From Lutibacillus sp052034115 (GTDB lineage: Bacteria; Actinomycetota; Actinomycetes; Actinomycetales; Dermatophilaceae), in the NCBI GenBank assembly GCA_052034115.1, contig JBPOIZ010000071.1:1-21961 (forward strand): a DNA stretch of 21,961 bases, given 5' to 3'. Each line of letters starts with the position of its first letter. Position 1 is the stretch's first letter. Of the stretch, positions 1 to 8,250 are shown piece by piece. The translations under genes were made by a program, and so were the position numbers. Under the pieces are notes generated by a model. That model had not been told where the DNA came from and did not search any database. It saw nothing but the letters and a program-made list of their open reading frames with translations.

Positions 1-1337
1 TCGCGCTCGCGGGCCTGCGTCACCCGTGCGTAGCGCGCCTCGTCGAACACCCACGACTGGCCGGTGGACACCCAACCGCCCGACACCCGCCGGACGGCGC
101 CGTCGACGTCGAGCACCTTGAGCAGCAACTCGAGCCGGGTGCGGCGGATGTCGACGGCGGCCTCCAACGCCGGGGTCGACATCGGCCGGCCCGCGTCGGC
201 CAGCGCGGACAGCACGGCGTCGGCTTGGGCTCGGCGCGGCATCGAGGCCGAGGCGAAATAGGCCCAGATGTCCTGGTCCTCGATGCCCGGCAGCAACAGC
301 ACGTCGGCCCGCTCGGTGGCGCGCCCCGCGCGGCCGACCTGCTGGTAGTAGGCCACGGGGGACGATGGCGCACCGAGATGGACGACGAATCCGAGGTCGG
401 GTTTGTCGAAGCCCATGCCGAGCGCCGAGGTGGCGACCAAGGCCTTGACGGCGTTGGTCCGCAGCGCGTCCTCGAGGGCCTCCCGCTCGGCCGGGTCGGT
501 GCGTCCGGTGTAGGCCCGCACATCGTGCCCGGCGTCGCGCAGCGCGGCGGCAGTGTCCTCGGCGGCGGCCACCGTCAACGCGTAGACGATGCCACTGCCG
601 GGCAGGTCGGGCAGGTGAGCCACGAGCCACGCGAGCCGCTGCTCCGGCGTGCCGACGGGCAACACCCCCAACCGCAGCGACTCGCGGGCCAGGCCGCCGC
701 GCTCGGTGGACACCGGATGCCCACCGACCCCGAGTTGCTCGACGACATCGGCGACCACGCGGGCGTTGGCGGTTGCCGTGGTCGCGAGCACCGGCGTGCG
801 GTCGGGCAACGTGGTCAGCAGATCGCGGATCCGGCGGTAGTCCGGCCGGAAGTCATGACCCCAGTCGCTGATGCAATGCGCCTCGTCGACGACGAGCAGG
901 CCGCACCGCTCGGCCAGCCCGGGCAGCTGTTCGTCGCGGAACCGTGGGTTGTTCAGGCGCTCCGGGCTGACGAGCAGGACGTCCACGGCATCGGCGTCCA
1001 GCTGGGCGCGCACTCGACCCCAGTCCTCGGGGTTGGCCGAGGAGATCGACTCGGCCCGTATGCCGGCCCGTGCCGCGGCACCCACTTGGTCGCGCATCAG
1101 GGCGAGCAGCGGCGAGACGAGCAGGGTGGGGCCGGCGCCGCGGGCGCGCATGAGGGCGGTGGCCACGAAGTAGACGGCCGACTTGCCCCACCCGGTGCGT
1201 TGGACGACGAGCACTCGCTCCCGGCGATCGACCAGCCCCGCGATGGCGTCGAACTGGCCGTCCCGGAACTGGGCGTCGGCGCGACCCACCAGGGCCCGCA
1301 GGGCGGCGCGGGCCTCGTCCTGCAGCGCGGTCGTCAT
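1..1337 (-). CDS. recQ: RecQ-family ATP-dependent DNA helicase (3' end outside window)
   Basis: Superfamily 2 3'-5' DNA helicase of the RecQ type, expected to unwind DNA during recombination and repair. About 445 residues are visible from an ATG at 1337; the C-terminus lies beyond base 1. The translation shows Walker A TGWGKS (residues 48-53), motif Ia SPLLALMRDQ (75-84), DEAH followed by CISDWGHDFRPDY (151-167), the TATA motif III (187-190), and motif VI QQVGRAGR (332-339). A winged-helix-like segment follows (about 370-425). After motif VI I see no cysteine at all, so the four-cysteine zinc module of E. coli RecQ is absent from the visible part. The Walker A with Trp instead of Gly at the third position, and the preceding QR, mark an actinobacterial branch rather than the textbook enzyme. 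It diverges from the PIG-L gene across 75 bases. The family call is firm; cellular role is by family only. Confidence 0.9.
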   Translation of the reverse strand, partial: MTTALQDEARAALRALVGRADAQFRDGQFDAIAGLVDRRERVLVVQRTGWGKSAVYFVATALMRARGAGPTLLVSPLLALMRDQVGAAARAGIRAESISSANPEDWGRVRAQLDADAVDVLLVSPERLNNPRFRDEQLPGLAERCGLLVVDEAHCISDWGHDFRPDYRRIRDLLTTLPDRTPVLATTATANARVVADVVEQLGVGGHPVSTERGGLARESLRLGVLPVGTPEQRLAWLVAHLPDLPGSGIVYALTVAAAEDTAAALRDAGHDVRAYTGRTDPAEREALEDALRTNAVKALVATSALGMGFDKPDLGFVVHLGAPSSPVAYYQQVGRAGRATERADVLLLPGIEDQDIWAYFASASMPRRAQADAVLSALADAGRPMSTPALEAAVDIRRTRLELLLKVLDVDGAVRRVSGGWVSTGQSWVFDEARYARVTQARER

Positions 1338-1412
1338 ACCGGTGAACCTACGGGAGCGGACCGACAGCTGCGGCCGTCGGGGAGGTGTTGACCGACCGGG
1401 CATGATGGTCCG

Positions 1413-2279
1413 ATGCCGCCGACCATCGTCTTCGTCCATGCCCACCCAGACGACGAGGCGTCGCAGACGTCGGGATCGATGGCCCGGGCCGCTGCGCAGG
1501 GGTCTCGGGTGGTCCTCGTCATCGCCACCGGCGGGGAGCATGGGGAGGTGCCCGAGGATTTGGCCGCCGGCGAGACCCTGAGTGACCGACGGCGCGCCGA
1601 GGCGCAGCGGTCAGCGGCCGTGCTCGGGGTCGCGCGGCTCGCCTGGCTCGGGTATGCCGACTCGGGGATGACTGGTTGGGCGCAGAACGGCCACGCGGGC
1701 GCCTTCGCGGCGGCGCCCGTGGACGAAGCCGGCGCCCGGCTCGCGGCGATCCTCGACGAGGAGGACGCCGACATCGTCGTCGGCTACGACTGGCATGGCG
1801 GCTACGGCCACCCGGACCATGTGGCCGTCCACCGGACCGTCCATCGTGCCGCCGAGCTCGCCGCCCGCCGCCCTGCCGTGTTGGAGTCGACGATGAACCG
1901 GGACGCGATGCGCCGGTTCCGCGACGCCATGGCAGCCTCCGGCGCCGGCCCCGAGGACACCTTCGACCCGGACGCCCCCATGGATGACGGCAACCCGCTG
2001 GGCACACCCGAGGCGGAGATCACCTGGCAGGTCGACGTCACAGGTTTCCTGCCGCAACGTCGCGCCGCGCTGGAGGCGCACCGCAGCCAGGTCACCGACG
2101 TCGGCATGATGCTCTCCATGCCGGCCGAGGCGTTCGCGGCCTTCTTCGGTGCGGAGCACTACATCGACCCGACAGACATCGAACCGATGCGCCAAGGGTG
2201 GCCGTTCGGTGACCCGCAGCGAACCGTTCAGAGCCAGTCGCAGTCGGCGGCGAGCGCGCCGCCGCTCAGTCGCGCGTAG
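1413..2279 (+). CDS. PIG-L (LmbE-like) family zinc deacetylase, MshB/Mca type
   Basis: Zinc-dependent N-deacetylase/amidase of the PIG-L fold, 288 residues. The signature AHPDDE sits at residues 10-15 (His11 and Asp14 as probable zinc ligands, Asp13 as base) and the second zinc motif HPDH at 133-136. In actinomycetes this family includes MshB (mycothiol biosynthesis) and Mca (mycothiol S-conjugate amidase, detoxification). The length fits both, and the VHAHPDDE start resembles them. However, the middle segment departs from what I remember of either, so this may be a paralogue acting on another N-acetyl sugar. The ATG at 1413 is chosen because the signature begins directly after it; there is no strong ribosome binding site. 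The 3' end overlaps the convergent hyuB by 52 bases. Confidence 0.85.
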   Translation: MPPTIVFVHAHPDDEASQTSGSMARAAAQGSRVVLVIATGGEHGEVPEDLAAGETLSDRRRAEAQRSAAVLGVARLAWLGYADSGMTGWAQNGHAGAFAAAPVDEAGARLAAILDEEDADIVVGYDWHGGYGHPDHVAVHRTVHRAAELAARRPAVLESTMNRDAMRRFRDAMAASGAGPEDTFDPDAPMDDGNPLGTPEAEITWQVDVTGFLPQRRAALEAHRSQVTDVGMMLSMPAEAFAAFFGAEHYIDPTDIEPMRQGWPFGDPQRTVQSQSQSAASAPPLSRA

Positions 2280-4198
2280 CCGGGACCCCGGTCGAAGAAC
2301 GGCTCGGCGGCTGGCCGGTTCGCGCGCAACCGAGCCCGCAGCTCGTCCGAGGCCGCCAGATCGATGACCGGATCGTCCGAGGTCCCGGTGGCGACGACTC
2401 CATAATCGGCTCGGGCACCGGCAAAGGACACCTTCCCCCACCGTAGGTCTCGCTCGACGTCGGCATATGGACGGTCGAGGGGATCGCCCCAGCCACCTCC
2501 ACCGGTGGTGCGGATCCGGATCAGCTGGCCGGCATACACCGGCTCGTCGTCGGCGAGGGCGTCAACGTCGCGTTGGGTGGGGCCGCCCAGGTCGATGGTC
2601 ACCTGGAACGGCCGTCCGGCCTTGCCGCCCTTGACCCCCCAGCAGGCGAGGATCGAGCGGTCCGCGATCGACATGAAATGCGCGTCGCGCAGCATCCGGA
2701 TGTGCTTCTCATAGCCCAGGCCGCCGCGGAACCGGCCCGGGCCACCGGAGTCGACCGCCAGCCCGAGGCGCTCGACGCGGAAGGGGAAGCGGGACTCGGT
2801 GAACTCGGTCGGCAGGTTCCGGGAGTCGGGCACGACGTGGATGGTGTCCTCGCCGTCGGCGTAGTAGCGGCCACCGGACCCGCCGCCGAGGACCTCGCGC
2901 ATGAGGTAGTCGTTGCCGTCCAGGTCCTTGCCGTAGACGCCGGTGTAGCGGATCGTCTCCTGGTCGGCCGGCATCCGGCCGTCGACCGCCTTGGCCACTG
3001 CGCCCGCGAGCACGCCGAGCAGGCGCAGGATGACGAAGGTGCGGGCGTTCGTCGGCGCCGGGAAGATCGGGGTGAGCAGGGTGCCTTTGTCGGGGAAGCG
3101 CATCTCCAGCAGCGGCACGACCCCCTCGTTGACGTCGAGCTCGGCCATGCGCTCGGGGGTGTCGGCGAGGTTGCGCAGGATCGGGGCGATCCACTTGGCG
3201 AGGAAGTTGCCGTCGGCGTAGTCGCCGCAGTGGTTGATCGGGCCCTTGGCCTGGGGCGCGGTGCCGGTGAAGTCGATGATGAGCTTCGGCCCGCCGTCGC
3301 CGGGTCCAGGCCCGCCGGTCGAGGTCTTGGTCAGGGTGATCCGTTGGGTGTGCAGCATCGGGTCGTCGACCCCGTCGTGCTCGGCGTAGTCCTCCCAGAC
3401 GTAGACCCCGTCGGGGATCTTGGCCAGGATCTCCCGGCGATAGGTCTCGGTGGTCTGCTCCAGGATCGCGTCGAAGGCGGCCTCGACGGTGGCGCGCCCG
3501 TAGCGCGCGAACAGCTCGGACAGCCGCCGGGCCCCCATGAGGCAGGCCGAGCACTCGGCGTCGAGGTCGGCGGCGAGCGAGTCCGGCATCCGGGAGTTGC
3601 GCGTCATGATCTTCAGCGCCGACTCGTTCGGCACGCCCCGGTCCCACAACTTGATCGGGGGCACCATGAGCCCCTCCTCGTAGACGCTCGTCGCGCCGGA
3701 CGGCATCGACCCGGGGCAGGCGCCGCCGATGTCATCGTGGTGCCCGAAGGCCTGAACGAACGCCACGACCTCGCCGTCGTGGAAGACCGGGACGGTGACG
3801 CACAGGTCCGGCAGGTGCCCGATGCCGCCCTCGGAGGCGTAGACGTCGTTGTGGAAGAAGACGTCGCCCTCCTGCATCGTCTCGATCGGGTAGTCGCGGG
3901 CGACCGGGTGAACCAGTGCCGAGTAGGACCGGCCGGTCAGCTTGCGCAGATGGCGATCGTGGATGCCGGCGCGGAAGTCGTGGGCGTCGCGGATCATCGG
4001 CGACCTGGAGGTGCGCCCGATGGCGGTCTCCACTTCCATCTCCACGCTGGCCAGCGAGCCCTGGACGATCTCGACGACGATGGGGTCGACGGTGGTCCCG
4101 TCCGGGGTGAGGCGGCCGCCATACCGGTATGTCGGTGCGGGCGCGGACCTGACCCTGCTGTCGGAGGAGGCACCGTGGGAGTGGGTGTGCGCGCTCAC
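2228..4198 (-). CDS. hyuB: Hydantoinase B / oxoprolinase family, B subunit
   Basis: B subunit of the hydantoinase/5-oxoprolinase/acetone-carboxylase family, 656 residues, which partners the A subunit encoded just upstream. Family members open cyclic amides (hydantoins, 5-oxoproline) in an ATP-dependent reaction, or carboxylate ketones. Recognisable family blocks are VDPIVVEIVQGSL near the N-terminus, the RDAHDFRAGI region, GDVFFHNDVY, DFTGTAPQAKGPIN in the middle, and GGGGWGDPLDRP close to the C-terminus. The start is taken as GTG at 4198, because its first four bases overlap the hyuA stop (GTGA) and give translational coupling; upstream in-frame starts would run into hyuA. The N-terminus is a short His/Ser-rich tail without signal peptide, so the complex is cytosolic. 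Which cyclic amide is the substrate cannot be read from sequence; there is no third small acetone carboxylase subunit next to it, which argues against acetone carboxylase. Confidence 0.88.
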   Translation of the reverse strand: MSAHTHSHGASSDSRVRSAPAPTYRYGGRLTPDGTTVDPIVVEIVQGSLASVEMEVETAIGRTSRSPMIRDAHDFRAGIHDRHLRKLTGRSYSALVHPVARDYPIETMQEGDVFFHNDVYASEGGIGHLPDLCVTVPVFHDGEVVAFVQAFGHHDDIGGACPGSMPSGATSVYEEGLMVPPIKLWDRGVPNESALKIMTRNSRMPDSLAADLDAECSACLMGARRLSELFARYGRATVEAAFDAILEQTTETYRREILAKIPDGVYVWEDYAEHDGVDDPMLHTQRITLTKTSTGGPGPGDGGPKLIIDFTGTAPQAKGPINHCGDYADGNFLAKWIAPILRNLADTPERMAELDVNEGVVPLLEMRFPDKGTLLTPIFPAPTNARTFVILRLLGVLAGAVAKAVDGRMPADQETIRYTGVYGKDLDGNDYLMREVLGGGSGGRYYADGEDTIHVVPDSRNLPTEFTESRFPFRVERLGLAVDSGGPGRFRGGLGYEKHIRMLRDAHFMSIADRSILACWGVKGGKAGRPFQVTIDLGGPTQRDVDALADDEPVYAGQLIRIRTTGGGGWGDPLDRPYADVERDLRWGKVSFAGARADYGVVATGTSDDPVIDLAASDELRARLRANRPAAEPFFDRGPGYARLSGGALAADCDWL

Positions 4199-6303
4199 TG
4201 AAGGGCCTCCTTGGTGATGACGAGGTTTCCGTAGTCGTCGACCCGGACGACGAAGCCGGGGTGCACGGGGACGGTCGAGCCGAACTCCTCGACGATGGCC
4301 GGTCCTTCGAACCGGTCTGTGGGCACCAGCGCGTCGCGGTCGTAGATCGGGGTGTGCACGTGGCCCACCTCGGTGTCGAAGCAGACCGAACGGAAGCCGG
4401 TGAGGGCCCGGTCGACCAGCGGAGTGCCGTCGCCCGGGGGAAGGTGGCGCAGGTGTGGGCGGGTGATCGGGCCGACCCCGGTGACCCGCAGGTTGACCCA
4501 CTCGACCTGTTGGCGCGGGTCGTCGGCGAAGTCGTAGCCGTAGAGCGCTCGGTGCTCGGCGTGGAACGTCGCGGCGACCGAGTCGACGAGCTCGTGGGTG
4601 ATGGGCCCATCCGGCAGTGGGACCCGCACCTCGAAGGCCTGCCCGAAGTAGCGCAGGTCCGCGGTGCGGGAGTAGAGGTGCTGGTCCCGGGCGAAGCCCT
4701 CCTTGTCGAGGGCCACCCCAGCCCGTTCGGTCAGATCGGCGTATGCCGCCGCGACGTGGTCGAGATCGAGGGCCGCGTGCTTGGCGACGGCCGTCTGGAC
4801 GTAGTCGTTCTTCACGTCCACGGTGAGCAGCCCGAACGCCGAGACGGTGCCAGGCGAGCGGGGCACGACCACGCCGGCGAGGTCGAGGATGTCGACCAGT
4901 CGGCAGGCGAGCAGCGACCCGGAGCCGCCGAACGTGGTGAGCATGAAGTCGCGCACGTCGAGGCCGCGCTTGACCGACACCTGGCGCAGCGCGTTCGCCT
5001 GGTTCCAGGCGGAGATCTCCAGGATGCCCGCGGCGCAGGCGACCGGGTCCAGACCGAGTCGCTCGGCGAGCGCGTCGATGCCTTCCTGCGCGGCGTCGAC
5101 GTCGAGCGGGATCTCACCGCCGAGCAGGTGCGGGGGGATGCGGCCGAGCACGACGTGGGCGTCGGTGATGGTCGGTTCGGTGCCCCCCTTGCGGTAGCAC
5201 AGCGGGCCCGGGTCGGCCCCGGCCGAGCGGGGCCCGACCTTGAGGGTGCCCTCGGGGGAGATCCAGGCGATCGAGCCACCGCCGGCACCGACCGTGACGA
5301 CGTCGATCATCGGGATCTTGCTGGGGAAGGCACCGACGTTGCCCTCGGTCGTCAGGGTGGGCTCGCCGGCGAGGACGACCGAGACGTCGGTGGAGGTGCC
5401 GCCGCCGTCGCAGGTCAGCACCTTGTCGAAGCCGGCCTTGTGGGCGACGAGCGCGGCCCCGAGGGCGCCGGCCGCCGGGCCGGACAGGACGGTCGTGATC
5501 GGCTGGTGGACCACCTCGTCGGCGGACAGGACGCCGCCGTTGGACTTCATGACGTAGAACGGCAGGTCGGTGCGGTCCGCGCTGGCCTCGTCGAGGAAGG
5601 CGTCGAGCCGGTCGTGGATGTTCTTGACGTATGACGCGACCCGGGGCTTGACCGCGGCGTCGACCAGGGTCGTCATACTCCGCTCGTACTCGCGGTATTC
5701 GCGCAGCACCTGGGACGAGATCGACACCACGCAGTCGGGATGTTCCCGGGCCAGGACAGCGCGCATGGCCTCTTCGTGGACGGGGTTGGCGTAGGCGTGC
5801 AGGAAGCACACGCCGAGGGTGGTGATGCCGCGCTCCTTGAACCATCGGGCCACCTCGACGGCGCGCGCCTCGTCGAACGGGCGGACCTCGGCTCCGGTGA
5901 CATCCAGGCGTCCGCCGACGGTCTTGACCAGGTCGGCGGGCACGATGCGTGGCGGCTTGACCCAGAAGTAGGAGTTGCCGTAGCCGTCCGGCACCGCCTG
6001 CCGGGCGATCTCGAGAATGAACTCGTAGCCCTCGGTGGTGATGAAGCCCAGTCGGTCGACCTTGCCTTCGAGGAGCTGATTCGTCGCGACCGTCGTCCCG
6101 TGACTGACCGCGGTGACGTCGGCCCCGGTGGCGCCGAGCTGGCTGAGCACCTTGTGCATGCCGTCGATGAACCCGTCGGCCGGGTTGCTCGGGGTGGACG
6201 GGGTCTTCGTCGTGACCAGCTCGCCGGTCTGCTCGTCCAGGGCGACGACGTCGGTGAAGGTGCCTCCGGTGTCGATGCCGATGCGGATCCGTCGAGTCGT
6301 CAT
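4195..6303 (-). CDS. hyuA: Hydantoinase A / oxoprolinase family, A subunit
   Basis: ATP-binding A subunit of the hydantoinase/oxoprolinase family, 702 residues, first gene of the hyuAB operon. The N-terminal phosphate-binding signature DTGGTFTD is at residues 11-18, as in the acetate-kinase/Hsp70-like nucleotide fold. SHGTTVATNQLLEGK and the LSGPAAGALGA block follow, and the DGGGTSTDV phosphate-2 motif is also present. In this family the A subunit activates the cyclic amide with ATP and the B subunit completes ring opening. The ATG at 6303 is preferred over one 11 codons upstream because AAGGAG lies five bases before it. The stop overlaps the hyuB start (GTGA). The operon is downstream of mraY in the same direction with 136 bases between, so it may have its own promoter. 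Substrate is unknown. Confidence 0.9.
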   Translation of the reverse strand: MTTRRIRIGIDTGGTFTDVVALDEQTGELVTTKTPSTPSNPADGFIDGMHKVLSQLGATGADVTAVSHGTTVATNQLLEGKVDRLGFITTEGYEFILEIARQAVPDGYGNSYFWVKPPRIVPADLVKTVGGRLDVTGAEVRPFDEARAVEVARWFKERGITTLGVCFLHAYANPVHEEAMRAVLAREHPDCVVSISSQVLREYREYERSMTTLVDAAVKPRVASYVKNIHDRLDAFLDEASADRTDLPFYVMKSNGGVLSADEVVHQPITTVLSGPAAGALGAALVAHKAGFDKVLTCDGGGTSTDVSVVLAGEPTLTTEGNVGAFPSKIPMIDVVTVGAGGGSIAWISPEGTLKVGPRSAGADPGPLCYRKGGTEPTITDAHVVLGRIPPHLLGGEIPLDVDAAQEGIDALAERLGLDPVACAAGILEISAWNQANALRQVSVKRGLDVRDFMLTTFGGSGSLLACRLVDILDLAGVVVPRSPGTVSAFGLLTVDVKNDYVQTAVAKHAALDLDHVAAAYADLTERAGVALDKEGFARDQHLYSRTADLRYFGQAFEVRVPLPDGPITHELVDSVAATFHAEHRALYGYDFADDPRQQVEWVNLRVTGVGPITRPHLRHLPPGDGTPLVDRALTGFRSVCFDTEVGHVHTPIYDRDALVPTDRFEGPAIVEEFGSTVPVHPGFVVRVDDYGNLVITKEALQ

Positions 6304-6439
6304 GGTGGCTCCTTGAGCGGGTGTCACGATCGGCACACGGGTGGCCGACGCCTCGATTCAACCGGTGCCGTGTCATCGCTGTCTCGGCAAGATGTGCCAA
6401 CTATGCGGTGCGGTGGCCTGCGTCCGGGCACCGCGGGGG
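6304..6439. other. Intergenic region between mraY and hyuA
   Basis: 136 bases that should hold the hyuAB promoter and the mraY 3' end signal. A short inverted repeat GGCAC/GTGCC overlaps the mraY stop (about 6427-6447), and the hexamer GTGTCA occurs twice (near 6322 and 6371). No convincing -35/-10 pair or strong terminator was found. Confidence 0.3.
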
Positions 6440-7537
6440 TCACGTGCCGACGACCCACTCGCCATAGAAGACGCCCAGCCCGGCGACCACACAGATCCCG
6501 CAGATGATCCAGAACCGGATCGTCACGGTGATCTGCGGCCAGCCGAGCATCTCGAAGTGGTGATGGATCGGGGTGATGAGGAAGAGCCGCTTGCCCACCC
6601 CGCCATTGCTCCGTTTGGTCATCTTGAAGTAGCCCACCTGGAGCATCACCGACAGCGTCTCCAGGACGAAGAGCCCGCCCAGGATGGGCATGAGCAGCTC
6701 GGTGCGGGTCAGGATGGCCAGCCCGGCCAGCGCGGCGCCAAGGCCCAGCGATCCGGTGTCGCCCATGAAGATCCTGGCCGGAGCCGCGTTCCACCAGAGG
6801 AAGCCGAAACAGGCCGCCGCCACGCAGGCGGCAACGAGGGCCAGGTCGAGCGGGTCGCGGACCTGGTAGCACGTCTCGGTGATCGACAGTCGGCATCGTT
6901 GGTTGAACTGCCAGATGCTGATGAGCACGTAGCCGCCGAAGACCATGACGCAGGCACCGGCGGCCTGTCCGTCCAGACCGTCGGTGAGGTTCACGCCGTT
7001 ACTGGCCGCCGCGATCATCACCGTGGCCCAGAGGGTGAACAGTGCGACGCCGATGACGGCGCCGTATGCCGCGAAGTCGACCCAGGTGTCCCGGACGAAG
7101 GAGACCCGCAGGCTTGCCGGGGCGATGCCGTCTCGGCCCAGCCGGGTGGCCAGGACGGCAAAGACGACGGCCACCGACACCTGGCCCAGCAGCTTCTGCC
7201 TCGAGGTCAGCCCGAGCGAGCGCTCCTGGCGGATCTTGCTCCAGTCGTCGAGGAAGCCGACGAAGCCGACGCCGGCCATGAGGAACAGGACCAACAGTCC
7301 GGGCTCGGTCGGCGGCACCCAGGTGAGCAGGTGCGCGGCGGCATACCCGAGCACCGTGGCGGCGATGATGACCAGGCCACCCATCTGGGGCGTACCCCGC
7401 TTGGTGTGGTGGCTGGTGGGCCCGTCGTCGCGGACGAACTGGCCCCAGCCGTTGCGCCGCGCCACCCGGATGTAGGAGCGGGTGCCGAGCAGTCCCACCA
7501 TCAGTGCGACGGCTGCACCGATCAACACCAGTGTCAT
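6440..7537 (-). CDS. mraY: MraY, phospho-N-acetylmuramoyl-pentapeptide transferase, outside the dcw cluster
   Basis: Integral membrane enzyme that transfers phospho-MurNAc-pentapeptide from UDP to undecaprenyl phosphate to form lipid I. It is 365 residues, the normal family length, with about ten hydrophobic segments. Diagnostic blocks are intact: DDGPTSHHTKRGTPQMGG (residues 38-55), FLDDWSKIRQERSLGL, NGVNLTDGLDG, FMGDTGSLGLG and the TPIHHHFEMLGW loop, including the catalytic aspartates and the histidine triad. The pentapeptide-specific HHTKRGTP and PIHHHFE blocks separate it from WecA/TagO-type relatives. The neighbours are hyuA and an OsmC gene; no murF, murD, ftsW or murG is here, unlike the usual dcw location. 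It is either a relocated single copy or a second mraY. The ATG at 7537 has only a weak ribosome binding site (GGGAT). Confidence 0.93.
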   Translation of the reverse strand: MTLVLIGAAVALMVGLLGTRSYIRVARRNGWGQFVRDDGPTSHHTKRGTPQMGGLVIIAATVLGYAAAHLLTWVPPTEPGLLVLFLMAGVGFVGFLDDWSKIRQERSLGLTSRQKLLGQVSVAVVFAVLATRLGRDGIAPASLRVSFVRDTWVDFAAYGAVIGVALFTLWATVMIAAASNGVNLTDGLDGQAAGACVMVFGGYVLISIWQFNQRCRLSITETCYQVRDPLDLALVAACVAAACFGFLWWNAAPARIFMGDTGSLGLGAALAGLAILTRTELLMPILGGLFVLETLSVMLQVGYFKMTKRSNGGVGKRLFLITPIHHHFEMLGWPQITVTIRFWIICGICVVAGLGVFYGEWVVGT

Positions 7538-7705
7538 TCGACGATCCCGTTCCGAGAGTGGCCCGAGCCGTGTGCTCGCACCAGCGAGGGTCCCCGACAG
7601 TCAACCGTATGGCGGTCCGGCACACCGTCCCCAGGCCCGCCCCGCGTGTCCGGCCGGTGGCTGCCATGCTGGGGGCAGGAACTCGATGAGGAGGACGGCA
7701 TACCC

Positions 7706-8128
7706 GTGTCCGAGACACCCAGCACCCCCACGAAGGAACCCGAGGTCGTCGTCGCGCACCAGGGTGGCGATCGGTTCATCGCCACAGTCCGCGGCCACCA
7801 GATCATCGTCGATCAGCCGGTGTCGGCGGGGGGCGAGGACACCGCGCCGACCCCGACCGAGGTGTTCGTCGCCAGTCTGGCGACGTGCGTGGGCTTCTAC
7901 GCGCGGCGCTACCTGGCCCGGCACGACCTGCCGACCGAGGGCCTGTCGGTCGATGCCTGGTTCGAGCTCGGCGGGCGCCCGGCCCAGGTGACCTCGCTCG
8001 TCGTGCGCCTGACCGTGCCCGACGGGGTCCCCGACGACCGGCGGGCACCGCTGCTGGCGATGGCCTCGCATTGCACGATTCACAACACCTTGCTCAACCC
8101 GCCGCACGTGGACATCGCGCTGGTCTGA
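7706..8128 (+). CDS. OsmC/Ohr-family protein
   Basis: OsmC-fold thiol peroxidase-like protein, 140 residues, cytosolic. The two cysteines expected for the family are present: Cys61 in SLATCVGFYARRYL and Cys123 in MASHCTIHNTL. Such proteins reduce organic hydroperoxides, but many OsmC-like members of this short, YhfA-like class have no assigned substrate. The start is GTG at 7706, preceded at about ten bases by GAGGAGG; the reading frame stays open far upstream only because of high GC and that stretch is antisense to mraY. It diverges from mraY and is followed by a strong hairpin terminator. OsmC proteins are often paired with thiol or reactive-nitrogen stress genes; the NO-reductase-like operon lies next to it but is convergent. 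Confidence 0.82.
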   Translation: MSETPSTPTKEPEVVVAHQGGDRFIATVRGHQIIVDQPVSAGGEDTAPTPTEVFVASLATCVGFYARRYLARHDLPTEGLSVDAWFELGGRPAQVTSLVVRLTVPDGVPDDRRAPLLAMASHCTIHNTLLNPPHVDIALV

Positions 8129-8195
8129 GCCGCGCCGTCGCGGGGCTGCCTGCGTCGCGCAGCGGCATACCCAGCGCTGCAGTGGCACGACGGCA

Positions 8196-8234
8196 GGTGG
8201 GCGGCATACCTCACGTCGAGGTATGCCGCCCACC
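8196..8234. terminator. Perfect 17-bp hairpin between convergent OsmC and oxidoreductase genes
   Basis: Arms 8196-8212 and 8218-8234 are perfectly complementary, with the five-base loop ACGTC. The arms include GGCGGCATACC and its complement. It lies 67 bases after the OsmC stop and 16 bases after the heme-copper subunit I stop, so it can serve both convergent transcripts. No long T-run follows on either strand, as is common in high-GC actinomycetes. Confidence 0.8.
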
Positions 8235-8250
8235 CAGGTGAGTCGACGGA

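Noticed and set aside
225..1391. Long plus-strand open frame antisense to the RecQ-like gene
   Set aside because: The minus strand carries all helicase motifs; the plus frame is low-complexity Gly/Ala/Arg/His typical of high-GC antisense frames.
2573..4201. 542-codon plus-strand open frame antisense to hyuB
   Set aside because: No recognisable domain; composition (Gly, Val, Asp, His, Arg) mirrors a shifted reading of hyuB, whose family blocks are clear.
6440..7537. WecA/TagO-type glycosyl phosphate transferase instead of MraY
   Set aside because: The HHTKRGTP and TPIHHHFE blocks and the overall length are specific to MraY.
6341..7705. Long N-terminal extension of the OsmC frame
   Set aside because: It is antisense to mraY; the OsmC domain and a ribosome binding site define a start at 7706.
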